A DNA stretch of 64,000 nucleotides from CAVYXK01 sp963772445 (lineage in GTDB: Bacteria > Pseudomonadota > Alphaproteobacteria > Acetobacterales > Acetobacteraceae), in contig CAVYXK010000015.1 of the NCBI GenBank assembly GCA_963772445.1, forward strand, positions 1 to 64,000, read 5' to 3'. The translations under genes were made by a program, and so were the position numbers. The notes beneath the pieces were generated by a model that saw nothing but the letters and a program-made list of their open reading frames with translations, made no database searches and had not been told where the DNA came from. Position 1 is the first letter of the stretch; every line of letters begins with the position of its first letter. Positions 29,721-39,074 of the stretch are shown here, one piece after another.

Positions 29721-29739
29721 TGGGGGGCTGTCTCAATGC

Positions 29740-30300
29740 AAAAGGAACACGCGATCAACTGCCCGTGATATAGGCAAAATCAGCGCTGCCATCTCTATTC
29801 GCCCAGATATTAGGCGGTTGAGCTGGCACGCGGCCCGCTCTCGGAGTGGTATCGAGCTTTCCGGCGCAAGTCTGATTGAAAGCCAGAAACGATCAGATCG
29901 CGACCGCGCGCAGGCCGGCAAGCGCTTGGAACCGCAGATACACAGACCGCGATAGGCAAGCTCGGGAAAGGGGGAGGCCATGCAGGCGGACGGAGCTCCC
30001 TCCCGGCAAAGGCGAGGCAGCCAGCCCGAAGCGAGCCTTGCAGGCAACGGCACTCGTGAAGCGGAGGCAGCGGGTACTGAAGCGGCGGGAAGTTAGCTAC
30101 GAAATCATCCAATTCTGGAGCCTTGAGGTTGCGGCGATGAACCGGGTCTTCGTTGTGGAGGACATGCGTCTTTCCTTCGCGCCCGCAGCCTCGCGGGATG
30201 TGCCCAAGGGTCGCTCCGCAGGAGGTTGTGCGATATGATGCATCAATGCGGCGCGATGCGGCGCGCACCACAGCGGCCTGCATCCAGATACTGAAGTGAG
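29740..30300. other. Intergenic region upstream of the urea operon, no gene supported
   Basis: About 560 bp between the sigma-54 promoter and the small secreted-protein gene. Open frames exist on both strands but show no family motifs, no convincing ribosome sites and unusual composition. It may hold enhancer sites for the urea operon. Confidence 0.4.
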
Positions 30301-30309
30301 GGCAGCAAA

Positions 30310-30546
30310 ATGCGCAAGTTGCTTCTGGTCGTGACGGGATTAGCTGCCGCCACGCTGCAATTGGCCCATAGTCAGGATAGTTCCACCGACCGTCGCGATC
30401 CCGACACAGAGCTGTTTTTCCGGGGCGCCAGGTCCTCGGACCCACACTACGCTCGGGTCGATCGGTTCGACCAATTGTTTGAGACGCACCGTTCCCCTGG
30501 CGGCGACGAACCCGGGTCCATCCCTGACAGGTGGTGGGCACAGTAA
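30310..30546 (+). CDS. Small putative secreted protein
   Basis: A 78-residue frame starting MRKLLLVVTGLAAATLQLAH. It has a good Sec signal peptide (two basic residues, a hydrophobic core of about 15, likely cleavage near residue 20) and a short, charged, hydrophilic remainder. A GAGG ribosome-site candidate is 10 bp upstream of the ATG. I do not recognise the family. It stands alone between the urea operon and the dehydrogenase gene. Confidence 0.5.
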   Translation: MRKLLLVVTGLAAATLQLAHSQDSSTDRRDPDTELFFRGARSSDPHYARVDRFDQLFETHRSPGGDEPGSIPDRWWAQ

Positions 30547-30741
30547 GCGGTTCCTCGGGATTATCCACCACAAACATATCAACTCGCGCCATGCTCGAAT
30601 CTGCACCGGATGACTGGATCTGGCGCGTCCGTGCCGCGGTAACCACGCTCTGAGCTCCTGTTCCCTTCGCTCCTAGGCCGCGTTGCCGGCCGCCGACCTG
30701 CATGTCACTGTTGCGCGTCGTTCCCGCACGGAGACTCCGCC

Positions 30742-31653
30742 ATGCCCATTCGTTTCGACGATCGCGTCGCCATCGTGACCGGCGCCGGCGCCGGGCTCGG
30801 CCGATGTCACGCGCTGCTGCTCGCTGAACGCGGCGCGCGCGTCGTTGTCAACGATCCAGGTGGAGCGGTCGATGGGCGCGGCTCTCAGCACGCGGTCGCG
30901 GACAAGGTGGTGGCCGAGATCACCGCCAAGGGTGGCACCGCGGTCGCCAACTACGATTTTGTCGGTGACGAAGCTGGTGCGCAGAACATCGTCCGCACCG
31001 CGCTCGGTGCGTGGGGCCGGCTCGACATCCTGGTCAACAATGCCGGCATCCTGCGCGACAAAGCATTCCATAACATGCCCATGGATGATTTCCGGGCCGC
31101 GGTGGACGTGCACATGATGGGCACCGTCTATTGCACGAAGGCCGCCTGGCCCATCATGCGCGGCCAGAAATATGGCCGCGTGGTGGTGACGACCTCGGGT
31201 TCGGGGACAGTCGGAAATTTCGGCCAGAGCAATTACGGCGCCGCCAAGACCGGCGTGATCGGTTTGATCAATTGCCTGCGGCTCGAAGGAGCAAAATACA
31301 ACATCCTGATCAACGCCATCTCGCCCTCGGCCCACACACGCATGACCGAGGGGCTGCTGCCCCCCGATATGATCCCCTACATGAAGCCCGAACTGGTCTC
31401 CCCGGCGGTGGTCTGGCTCTGCAGCGAGGAATGCAACGCCTCGGGCCAGATCATTGCCGCCACGGCAGGCGGCTACGCGAGGGTGCAGTATTTCGTCACC
31501 GAAGGGGTGCAGTTCGACCCCGAGCAGCCGGTCACCCCCGAAATGTTCGCGGAGGCGTTTCCGACGTTATCCGACCTCTCGACGGCGCGACCCTATACCG
31601 GGCTGATGGGCAATGTGGAGCGCAAGCTCCGGGAAATCGGGCGAATTCGCTAA
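30742..31653 (+). CDS. Short-chain dehydrogenase/reductase, (3R)-hydroxyacyl-CoA dehydrogenase-like
   Basis: A 303-residue SDR. The cofactor motif is VTGAGAGLGRCHALLLAERG (TGxxxGxG, residues 13-20), followed by VVVNDPGG, which with the Asp suggests NAD+ preference. NNAG is at about 100-103, the catalytic Ser in TTSGSGTVGNFG and the catalytic YGAAK motif at about 167-171. The insert VDGRGSQHAVADKVVAEI resembles the hydroxyacyl-CoA dehydrogenase part of multifunctional beta-oxidation proteins. The C-terminal extension after residue 250 is typical of this subgroup. GGAG precedes the start. The substrate is not known. Confidence 0.85.
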   Translation: MPIRFDDRVAIVTGAGAGLGRCHALLLAERGARVVVNDPGGAVDGRGSQHAVADKVVAEITAKGGTAVANYDFVGDEAGAQNIVRTALGAWGRLDILVNNAGILRDKAFHNMPMDDFRAAVDVHMMGTVYCTKAAWPIMRGQKYGRVVVTTSGSGTVGNFGQSNYGAAKTGVIGLINCLRLEGAKYNILINAISPSAHTRMTEGLLPPDMIPYMKPELVSPAVVWLCSEECNASGQIIAATAGGYARVQYFVTEGVQFDPEQPVTPEMFAEAFPTLSDLSTARPYTGLMGNVERKLREIGRIR

Positions 31654-31740
31654 AAGCCCACGGGCGTTCACGAAGCCGCCATCTCACTGCCACCATCCTC
31701 GGGTCTTTCCCAACTGAGGGGCCCGAGCAAAGGAGCGTGG

Positions 31741-31926
31741 ATGATGACGGAGGCCGAGTACGCCGGGAAGCTGGACGAACTCGATCGTCTGCTGAACGAC
31801 CCGGACGTGCCAATGGAGCCGGCCCGGGTGTGGTCGTTGTTGGCCGAGATCGCGCACCGCGACCTCGGCATGGCCCGCGCCGCTCAGGCTTCCAGCGCTG
31901 AGCCCCGGTCCATCACGCCTCGTTGA
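31741..31926 (+). CDS. Small conserved-looking protein, 61 residues
   Basis: Starts MMTEAEYAGKLDELDRLLND and continues PDVPMEPARVWSLLAEIAHRD, a compact helical, acidic protein. AAAGGAG lies just upstream of the ATG pair, a strong ribosome site. Its last 14 bp overlap the end of the convergent tlyA gene. The function is unknown; size and good translation signals argue that it is real. Confidence 0.6.
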   Translation: MMTEAEYAGKLDELDRLLNDPDVPMEPARVWSLLAEIAHRDLGMARAAQASSAEPRSITPR

Positions 31927-32653
31927 CAGCGGCGATCAGGAACTCGCGATTGCCCTCCGCGCCGGTAATCGGGCTGGGTTCGATACCGAGCACGCGCCAG
32001 CCCGGGATGCCGCTCCACCAGTTGCGTACACGCTCGCACACCGCCGCGTGGACGGCCGGGTCGCGCACAACGCCCTTGCTGCCCACGGCGGCGCGTCCGG
32101 CCTCGAATTGGGGCTTGATCAGCGCTACCGCCCACGCTCCGGGAACACACAACCCGAGCGGCGCCGGCAGCAGTGTCGCCAGCCCGATGAAGCTCGCATC
32201 GCAGACCAGTGCCTGAATCGGGTCCGGGATGATCGCCGGGGTGAGGGTGCGTCCGTTGGTCTTCTCGTGCACCACGACCCGCGGGTCGGTGCGCAACTTC
32301 CAGGCGAGCTGGCCCACCCCCACATCCACGGCGTGAACGCGGGCCGCCCCGCGCGCCAACAACACGTCGGTGAACCCGCCGGTCGATGCACCCAGGTCCA
32401 GGCACACCCATCCGGCGGGCGAGAGCGCGAACGTGTTCAGTGCGTGGTCGAGCTTGATCCCACCGCGGGAGACCCAGGGATGGTCCTGGCCGCGAACCGC
32501 GAGGGGTGCTTCGGCCGCGATCGGCTCTCCGGCTTTGGCCACGCGGTGGTCGCCGCTGAAGACTTTGCCGGCCAGGATCAGCGCTTGCGCGCGTGTGCGG
32601 GTCTCGGCCAGGCCGCGTTCGACCAACGCCTGATCGGCGCGCTGGCGCTTCAT
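31913..32653 (-). CDS. tlyA: TlyA-family rRNA 2'-O-methyltransferase / hemolysin A-like
   Basis: A 246-residue protein with an N-terminal S4 RNA-binding domain (MKRQRADQALVERGLAETRT, residues 1-60) followed by an FtsJ-type SAM methyltransferase domain. The latter carries VSRGGIKLDHAL and the SAM loop CLDLGASTGGFTDVLLARGA. VALIKPQFEAGR near the end is the catalytic-area motif of the family. Members methylate rRNA at cytidines and were once called hemolysins. The start is set at MKRQRAD because a longer upstream frame lacks homology. The ribosome-site match is weak. Confidence 0.9.
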   Translation of the reverse strand: MKRQRADQALVERGLAETRTRAQALILAGKVFSGDHRVAKAGEPIAAEAPLAVRGQDHPWVSRGGIKLDHALNTFALSPAGWVCLDLGASTGGFTDVLLARGAARVHAVDVGVGQLAWKLRTDPRVVVHEKTNGRTLTPAIIPDPIQALVCDASFIGLATLLPAPLGLCVPGAWAVALIKPQFEAGRAAVGSKGVVRDPAVHAAVCERVRNWWSGIPGWRVLGIEPSPITGAEGNREFLIAAVNEA

Positions 32654-32972
32654 GGGAGGAGTGGTCGCCAGCACTGCGCGGCGCGACCCCCGATGGACGG
32701 CAAAACGAGTGGCTTCACGGCTGGGAGATTCGCACCCAATGGGTGAGTTTAAATGATCCTGATGGATGCCCGCGCTTCGCGGGCGAGGCTTCGCTGCCGA
32801 CCTTGGCGGGGTCCGTCTCGCCGGTGGCTCGTTTCGCTGCGAGCGAGACGTGGTTCGTGCGGTGAGATCGAGGCGGAGGGCTTGTGGTTGGGGTGGTGTT
32901 GGGGGCCTTCGCGCCGGTCGCAATGAGGGGTGCGGGAGGGGAGAAAAGTCCCGGATCGGGCGGCACCCTCAC

Positions 32973-33070
32973 CCGCCGCGCTATGCGCGGCGACCTCTCC
33001 CGCAGGGCGGGAGAGGTGGACAAGCGCGCGGCGACGTTCGGGTTGAAGCCCGCTCCCCTAGAGCGGGCGA
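32973..33070. repeat. Cluster of three short palindromes (REP-like)
   Basis: Three hairpins in a row: CGCCGCG/CGCGGCG near 32973-32991, CCTCTCCCGC/GCGGGAGAGG at 32994-33016, and GCCCGCTC/GAGCGGGC near 33050-33069. They fill part of the gap between tlyA and the next minus-strand gene. A similar G/C-rich palindromic stretch lies at the urtA-urtB junction (about 28210-28250), so this may be a dispersed genome repeat. Confidence 0.5.
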
Positions 33071-33081
33071 GGTAGTTTCAC

Positions 33082-33672
33082 TCAGCCCAAACTTGCTCCG
33101 GGTGGGGGTCTGGCGGACTGGTGGTAGAGCTCGGCGGCGAGCGAGTTGCCGGCGGCGGCGACGGCTTGAGCGGCGGCGTCGTTGAAGGATGGGTCGTTGA
33201 GCGCCTGCCGCAGCCGGCGGATGAGCGCCGCCCTCTGCCGATGGATGGTGGCTTTTTGCTGCTCGGGGGTGAGGGAGTCGGGGTCGGGTTCGTCGGCTGG
33301 TTCGAGTTGCTCGAGCAGATCGGCGTCCGGTTCCACGGGTTGCTCGGCGATCGCCTGGGCCATGAGGTTGATGACGCGCTGCTCGGTCGCGGTGGCACGG
33401 TCGCGGGCTTCGTCGTCCTTTTCGAGCTTGCGGCGCTCGGCCTGCAGGCGGGAGAGTTTCGAGAGCGCGCCGTGCGCCTGACGCATCATGGCGTTGGCCG
33501 GGGTGAGCGCGGCGATCCGGGCGATGATGGCATTGTCGCGGCGGGCGAGGTGTTCAGGGCTGTTGTCGGGCGGCGAGGGGAGGATATCGCGGAGAGTGTA
33601 GACGAGATGGTAGTAAGCGTCGGCCGACAGGCGGTCGGCGAGGGTGGTGAGGTTCGGGTCGGTTTCGGACAT
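33082..33672 (-). CDS. Hypothetical protein, 196 residues, helical
   Basis: Starts MSETDPNLTTLADRLSADAY and continues YHLVYTLRDILPSPPDNSPEHLARRDN, then a long charged helical region with coiled-coil character (GALSKLSRLQAERRKLEKDD). An acidic Glu/Pro linker follows, then a second helical segment TIHRQRAALIRRLRQALNDP. There are no membrane helices and no recognised domain. The stop lies within the promoter-less gap behind the REP-like cluster. The frame is long and uninterrupted, so it is likely real. Confidence 0.6.
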   Translation of the reverse strand: MSETDPNLTTLADRLSADAYYHLVYTLRDILPSPPDNSPEHLARRDNAIIARIAALTPANAMMRQAHGALSKLSRLQAERRKLEKDDEARDRATATEQRVINLMAQAIAEQPVEPDADLLEQLEPADEPDPDSLTPEQQKATIHRQRAALIRRLRQALNDPSFNDAAAQAVAAAGNSLAAELYHQSARPPPGASLG

Positions 33673-33784
33673 GTTGCGCGTATAGCATAAGTCTTTGGAC
33701 GTGTCAATGGGCCGTTAGTGCAGCTATCTATCTGGGCTTCACCATTGGCATCATGGTCCGCTTTCGAATCAGGCAGTGCCGGCA

Positions 33785-34464
33785 CTACCAAATACGCGGG
33801 GCCAGGCGGTGGCGCACCTTGCTCGTGTAGTCCTCATATCCCGGCAGATTGGTGCGAAGGAACTCCTCCTCGTTCAAGAGTTGCCAGGCGAACCAGGCGA
33901 TGAACAGCGGCGTGAAGAGGAGTCCCCACCATGAGCCGAGCGCCAGCGGCGCCCCGACACACACCAAGATGGCGCCCGCGTACATGGGATGTCGAACGAT
34001 CGCATAAGGGCCGTCGAGACGACCGCCTGACGCTCGGCGACTTTTACCGTCGAAGCTTCGTAACGATCCTCTCTGATCACCAGGAAGTAGATGAGGAGTC
34101 CGAGCACGCCACACGCGTCCCCGAGTATCGAGAGGTAGGCGGGAACGGGGGGTGACCAGTCGAATCGGTGATCAAGAACCATGATGACGATCGCCGCGAC
34201 GAAGACCAACAAACCGACAGCCACGATGACCTTCTGTGCAGGCGTCGTTTCGGCGGTCGGACCTGCGCGCAAGCGACTTTCGAGGAGCTTTTGATCGAAG
34301 AGCGCCATGTATATCGTAACAAATGTCGACGAGACTGCGAGCGTCCCGACAAACACCCAGCCCTGCCAATAATCAAGCGTCTATGCGGGAATGAAGATGA
34401 TAGCGAAGAACGCGGCGGTGCCGACGAGCGTCGCTCGTATGGCCCTGAAGTAGAGATTGTTCAT
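33785..34464 (-). pseudogene. Isoprenylcysteine carboxyl methyltransferase-family membrane protein, broken
   Basis: An integral membrane methyltransferase-like protein. It starts MNNLYFRAIRATLVGTAAFF at 34464. A TAG stop (34381-34383) replaces the residue before TLDYWQGWVFVGT, the conserved entry of this family. The next part runs through several helices to STVKVAERQAVVST, where a frame change at about 34020 leads to the signature GPYAIVRHPMYAGAILVCVG and the end NLPGYEDYTSKVRHRLAPRI. One nonsense and one frameshift mutation make it a pseudogene. The substrate of bacterial members is generally unknown. Confidence 0.82.
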
Positions 34465-34641
34465 GGCTTTATGATAGCTTGATCATTTCAGCCCTCCTGC
34501 AAAGCGGGACACGTCAATGCCGTCCGCAACGTTTCGCGAACAAGGCGCCGATGGTGGCGTCGGCGGCGAACAACGCCGTGCCTCGGATCATGCCGGCGAG
34601 GACCAGGTTCTCGGCTGTCGCCACAGCGGACCACCCGGCCG

Positions 34642-35061
34642 TCACTCCATGGCGTCCTTGTCGGACCCTCTCTCCAGTGCGTGGATCTCCTCATCGTTGA
34701 AGCCGAAATGGTGCGCGATCTCGTGGATCAGCACGTTACGAACGATCCGGGTAAGGTCCTCGCCTGTTCTCTGCCACATCCGGAGAATTGGTTCACGAAA
34801 CAGAAAGATTTGATCCGGATAGCGGGCGATCTGCATGACGCTGCGGCGAGGCAGGGACACGCCACGATAGAGGCCGAGCAAATTCCAGGGCGATGCGATG
34901 CCCATTCTTCGGAGTGTCTCGTCATCGGCGCGGTCCTCGACCATGATCGCGCCATCCAGATGGTTGCGCAGCTCTTCGGGAATCTCGGCCAGGGCTCGCT
35001 CCGCGATCGCGGCGATGTCGTCGATGCTCGGCAAAGGGTGGGATGTGCTGGGGTCGGGCAT
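34642..35061 (-). CDS. Metallopeptidase-family (zincin-like) protein
   Basis: A 139-residue protein of the small predicted-metallopeptidase family related to Thermus TTHA0227. The zinc motif HEIAHHFGFNDEEIH is at about residues 114-128. The rest shows the characteristic GLYRGVSLPRRSV and QIFLFREPILR segments. Proteolytic activity has not been established for the family in general. Start MPDPSTSHPLPSIDD. It is intact, and the neighbours give no functional hint. Confidence 0.83.
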   Translation of the reverse strand: MPDPSTSHPLPSIDDIAAIAERALAEIPEELRNHLDGAIMVEDRADDETLRRMGIASPWNLLGLYRGVSLPRRSVMQIARYPDQIFLFREPILRMWQRTGEDLTRIVRNVLIHEIAHHFGFNDEEIHALERGSDKDAME

Positions 35062-35800
35062 GGCTTGCTGACATTATATCGAGTCGCTTGACCGCGCCAG
35101 GCGATGCGTGTCGCCGCTATATCGAGGGGATGCGAGTCCCCGGGAGAAGCCGACGGTCCCTTCTCTCCCGCGCCGCCGCCGCGGGGTCGTAGGGAGCGCT
35201 GTCGCATGTCGTGTCGTGTCGTGTCGGCGCAAGGTAGAAATGTCACTCGGCGCGCAAAGTAGAAATGCCACCCTTTTTGGGGCGAGCGTCACGGAGCGCA
35301 ACGCAGGGGATGGGAGGACCGGAGCCACGCGCAGCCACATGATTGCCGCAGAAGACACGTTATGGAAAGCGCGCCGTCAATCCAAGCGGATTGTTATGTC
35401 GTCCATCTTGTAGAGGTCGGACTGGGTGATAGGAATGTTGCATCCCAATCCCTGAAGTTCCAGTTTCAGGCGCTCGAAGCAACGCCAATTCGTCACCGCT
35501 ATAACTCGAGTGCTTTCCTAGTTCCCACCACGATGACAAAGGGATTCCCCATCCAAAGAGTGCGCCGCTCAATATAGACGGTTCGGGCTGGCCCCTGGCC
35601 AGGGATAGATCAGTACAACATAACGTTATGTTTCTGGATGCTGGCCTTTGGCCGTTCTGCTTCTGGCGAACTTAGGGGTGATCGGAGAAAGTCTCCCTCC
35701 CAACGGCTCATTTTTCATGGAGCAGGCCAAACGGCATATGCGGCATCACAGTCTCAAATTGTTGAGCTTTTCCCCATATCTATCCCCTTTCTGCGAAAAA
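35062..35800. other. Gene-poor stretch with short repeats, possible transposon-end debris
   Basis: No gene is supported over about 740 bp. It holds a GTCGT microsatellite at 35208-35226 and two direct copies of an 18-bp motif containing GTAGAAATG (35228-35247 and 35253-35272, 25 bp apart, two mismatches). Such repeats resemble the multiple terminal repeats of IS21-like elements, which is only a suggestion. Confidence 0.4.
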
Positions 35801-35804
35801 GCGG

Positions 35805-36846
35805 CTAGGCAACCGGGCGTTCACTGCGCGCTATAGCATCCGGCACGAGCCGTTCAGAAAATCCTGCAACGAAAGACCAGACCCATAATTTGGCCACCTC
35901 CGATGGCGGTGCGATGATGCAGGCTATATCTGCTGTGTCGGCAGGGGTCCCGTCGGTCAGCGGTTGCTGCGTGAACTTGGGGAACGAAGAACCGCCAATG
36001 AGTTCCGGCGCGCATAACCCAATAGAAGACAACGGCGCCAACCGCACCGAACACAAGTCGAGTCAAGAGCATCCGCAGTTCGTATTGCTCCATTACGTCA
36101 TCGAAACCTAGGGTCGCTAGCTTCGAATGGAAGGACGCGACGCGGCTGAAATAAGCGCCGAACGCTCCAAACACTGCGACCGTCCATAGCCCGGCTTTTA
36201 CGCAGTCGCCGTGGATAAGATACGGCGATAAAGCAGCCAGGAGCAGGAGCAGCGCACCAACAACAGTAAGCCGAACTGCAGTCGGTCGCCGAAGTCTGCG
36301 GTGGGAACGGGATGTGATGAATCCGGACTGAAGAGTGTATAGCAGCGTTCGATAGACGGCCTGGTGCCGCGCAAGGTCTTTCTCGTCGCCGGAGAGAAGC
36401 TCCGCCTTCCTTTTGTAATCCGCAAGCGCGTTGATCTTTCGTGCCAGGGCAAGCTCGAGCAGGACGTCATATTCCTGCTTGAGTTGCATGGCGTCGAGTT
36501 TTGAGCTAACCGCCAACTCAGCACGATTGAATGCCAGCCAGTCTTCGGCCTCTGAAGACCAAATAGTAGCGCCTCTTCGGCCGCGGCCAAAAGCCTTGCG
36601 AACGCAATCTTTAAAAAAAGCATACGGTCGAGCGAACGTGCCGCCCTTCGGAAGGCGGTCCCTATTTTCACCCCCGCACGAATTGAGCGTTTTCTCTGCT
36701 GTTGGACCAAGAAAATCGTGAGGAAACAGAGCATCGATCTGGTTTTGCGCGTTCGCGTCGGCTTTTGGTCTGCAGCTTGCCCACAATGACCACAGCGTGG
36801 CCCATTCATGTGCGATGATCTCGTCTTTTCTTTCACGACACAGCAT
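35805..36846 (-). pseudogene. Hypothetical membrane protein, frameshifted near the C-terminus
   Basis: About 345 residues when the frame is repaired. The N-terminal half is hydrophilic (HEWATLWSLWASCRPKADAN, AFGRGRRGATIWSSEAEDW). It is followed by a helical stretch and three membrane segments: VRLTVVGALLLLLAALSPYL, GLWTVAVFGAFGAYFSRVAS and LVFGAVGAVVFYWVM. At about 36010 the frame changes, and PELIGGSSFPKF then KLWVWSFVAGFSERLVPDAI complete the protein at 35805. The FVAGFSERLVPDAI ending recurs in membrane proteins of unknown function. The repaired version ends in an ordinary way, so a single indel is likely. Confidence 0.6.
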
Positions 36847-36870
36847 TTCTCGAGAGTGCCGAGTTCTGGG

Positions 36871-37254
36871 TTACTTCCTGGCGGCCTGTGACTTGCGCTC
36901 GTAGTCGTCAAGCCACTGCTCGGTGAGCCGGTCGAGCTCCTCGAGCTGGCGTTCGGAGTAGGATTCTGGCGCAAAGCCCTCGAGCCACCCGACCACGTGA
37001 GTTTCGATCAAGTCGCGCGGCACGTCCGGATGCTCGGCATGGCTGCGTTCTGCCGACTGCTCGATCGACAGCCGTTTCCCGTCGTCCCAGACGATCTTGC
37101 GCCGTCTGGGGTCGACGTCGGCATTTTCCAGTGCGGCGAAGACCAGATCGAGCGCGTAGACCGAGTGTTCCCCCTCGGACGAGCCCATCCATTCGAGGAA
37201 GGCGTCAGTGAACGGGTTGTTCTCGAAGGGGTGTTTTGCGCGTCGCTTGCCCAT
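36871..37254 (-). CDS. Hypothetical protein, 127 residues
   Basis: Starts MGKRRAKHPFENNPFTDAFL and is acidic and helical, ending with EQWLDDYERKSQAARK. It has no signal peptide, membrane helix or recognised motif. It lies 22 bp from the next minus-strand gene (DUF6788-type) and may be co-transcribed with it. The function is unknown. Confidence 0.5.
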   Translation of the reverse strand: MGKRRAKHPFENNPFTDAFLEWMGSSEGEHSVYALDLVFAALENADVDPRRRKIVWDDGKRLSIEQSAERSHAEHPDVPRDLIETHVVGWLEGFAPESYSERQLEELDRLTEQWLDDYERKSQAARK

Positions 37255-37276
37255 CGGATAAGGATAGCACCGCAGG

Positions 37277-37594
37277 TCATTGCCGTCGCGAGGCTCGCTT
37301 CATCATCAAGCGGCTCTGCTCGATGCTCAAGGCGATCCACTGGGCGGTGAGCGCCTTGAAGCGCTTATAGTTGCGGATCTCACGCCGCACCTCGGGCAGA
37401 TAGTCGCGCGGAACATATTCGGTCCGGCTCCTCATCTGCCGCGTGTAGCTGAGCTGGTAGTAGGGTCCCCTCCGGTTCTCTGGATCCTTGTACTGGCGGG
37501 TGAGCGATCCGGGCCGCATGTCTTCAATGCCGGCCAGCTGCGCCTTGATGCTTCCAATGCGCTTTCTGATCACTGCCAGGCGTTTGTTTGTCAT
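37277..37594 (-). CDS. DUF6788-type transposon-associated protein
   Basis: A basic 105-residue protein: MTNKRLAVIRKRIGSIKAQL, then RPGSLTRQYKDP, YYQLSYTRQMRSRTEYVPRD and a C-terminal helical part with IALSIEQSRLMMKRASRR. The pattern resembles small proteins that accompany certain transposases in many phyla. It is divergent from the transposase 54 bp away, fitting a two-gene mobile unit. The role in transposition is unknown. Confidence 0.65.
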   Translation of the reverse strand: MTNKRLAVIRKRIGSIKAQLAGIEDMRPGSLTRQYKDPENRRGPYYQLSYTRQMRSRTEYVPRDYLPEVRREIRNYKRFKALTAQWIALSIEQSRLMMKRASRRQ

Positions 37595-37647
37595 AGGTTT
37601 AGCATACCAGTGCTATACTATGCTGGCAACAGAATCGAGAGGGCCCG

Positions 37648-39049
37648 ATGCCGCTGTGGATGCCCTGGTGGAATGCGATTTGGCTGCTGCGTCCGGCGTT
37701 CTCGCGTCTGCGCACCTTCCTGTGGTTCGCCACCGCCGTGGCAGGCTTCACGGTGCGGACGGAACTGCTGGGCGTAACCAGCCTCGTGCGGGCGCTGAAG
37801 CTCGAGGCTCGCTTCTACAACAAGCTCGTCGATCACTTTCACAGCCCCGCCGTGAAGCTCGATCGGCTCGCGGCGCTGTGGACCCAAGTGGTGCTCCGGC
37901 TATTCCCGCAGCCGCTGCGCATCAAGGGAAGGTGTGTCGTGGTCGGCGACGGCATCAAGATCCCAAAGCGCGGGCGCAAGATGCCGGCGGTCAAACTCCT
38001 GCATCAGCAGTCCGAGTCGAACACCAAGCCCGAATTCATCATGGGACATTCCCTCCAGGCTGTGAGCGTGCTCGTTCAGGCCGCCGCCAGCGTCTTCGCC
38101 GTGCCGCTCGCCATGCGAATCCACGAAGGGTTGGTGTGGTCCAATCGCGATCGCCGCACCCTGCTCGACAAGATGCTTGCGCTCCTCGGGATCGTCGCCA
38201 TCGCAGAACCCTTCTACTTCGTCGCCGACGCCTACTATGCCGCGCGCAAGATCGTCACCGGCCTGCTCGAGGAGAACAACCACCTGGTCACGCGGGTGAA
38301 GTCCAACGCCGTCGCCTACACCGCCCACCAGCAGCGTGGCCCGCGGAAGAGAGGCCGGCCCAGAGTTTATGGCAGCAAGGTCAAGCTCAGATCCCTGCTG
38401 GAAGACCCCAAGGGCTTCCAACAGGCCGAAAGTCCCGTCTACGGCGAGCACCAGGTGACCATCCAGTATCGGGTCCGCGACCTGCTGTGGCGCCCGGCCG
38501 GTCGAACTCGTGCGCTTCGTGGCGGTGATTTATCCAGTAAGAGGCTCGTGCCTCCTGATGTGCACCGACACCTCTTTGGAGGCTATCGAGATCATTCGCC
38601 TGTACGGTCTGCGCTTCAAGATCGAGCACACGTTCAAGCAGGCGGTGCGGCTGATCGGTTCGTTTACCTACCATTTCTGGATGTCCGACATGAAGCCGCT
38701 GCGCCGCCGCAGTGGCAATCAACATCTCCATCGTGAGTTGCTGGAATACCGCAACGCCGTCAAACGCAAGCTCCACGCCTACCACGTCTTCATCCAGGCG
38801 GGTGTCGTCTGCCAGGGACTGCTTCAGTATCTGGCCGTCGCCTTCCCTCAGGCCGTCTGGAATTCCTTCGGCTCCTGGCTGCGAACCATTCGGCCCGGCA
38901 TCCCGCCCTCGGAGCTGGTCGTGGCCAATGCCCTGCGCCAGAGCCTGCCGGAATTTCTCTTGAATGCCACCCCGAGCAACACCTTCGCGAAATTCGTCAT
39001 CGAACGACAGGACACCAATAAAATGGAGGCCTTCCGCCTAGCCTCCTGA
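37648..39049 (+). pseudogene. DDE transposase (DUF6788-linked type), frameshifted
   Basis: A transposase of about 465 residues that starts MPLWMPWWNAIWLLRPAFSR. A first catalytic region lies at GRCVVVGDGIKIPKRGRKMP and a second at FYFVADAYYAARKIVTGLLE. After RDLLWRP (about 38500) a one-base change shifts the frame to LVRFVAVIYPVRGSCLLMCT, then DTSLEAIEIIRLYGLRFKIE, containing the last catalytic Glu region, and the sequence ends at 39049. No slippery heptamer is seen at the break, so programmed frameshifting is not supported. Its insertion truncated the oxidoreductase gene downstream. Confidence 0.75.
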
Positions 39050-39074
39050 GCCGAAATTCCTCCGGAACTCTGGA

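Noticed and set aside
29820..29845. Second sigma-54-like site on the plus strand (TGGCACG-CGGC-CCGCT)
   Set aside because: The -12 half lacks the essential TTGC; treated as chance.
29810..30703. Minus-strand frame of 297 codons upstream of the urea operon
   Set aside because: No family similarity that I can see, crosses the small secreted-protein gene on the other strand and has no ribosome site.
38480..38530. Programmed ribosomal frameshift in the DUF6788-linked transposase
   Set aside because: No slippery heptamer or downstream structure is obvious; many other one-base breaks in the window make a simple indel more likely.
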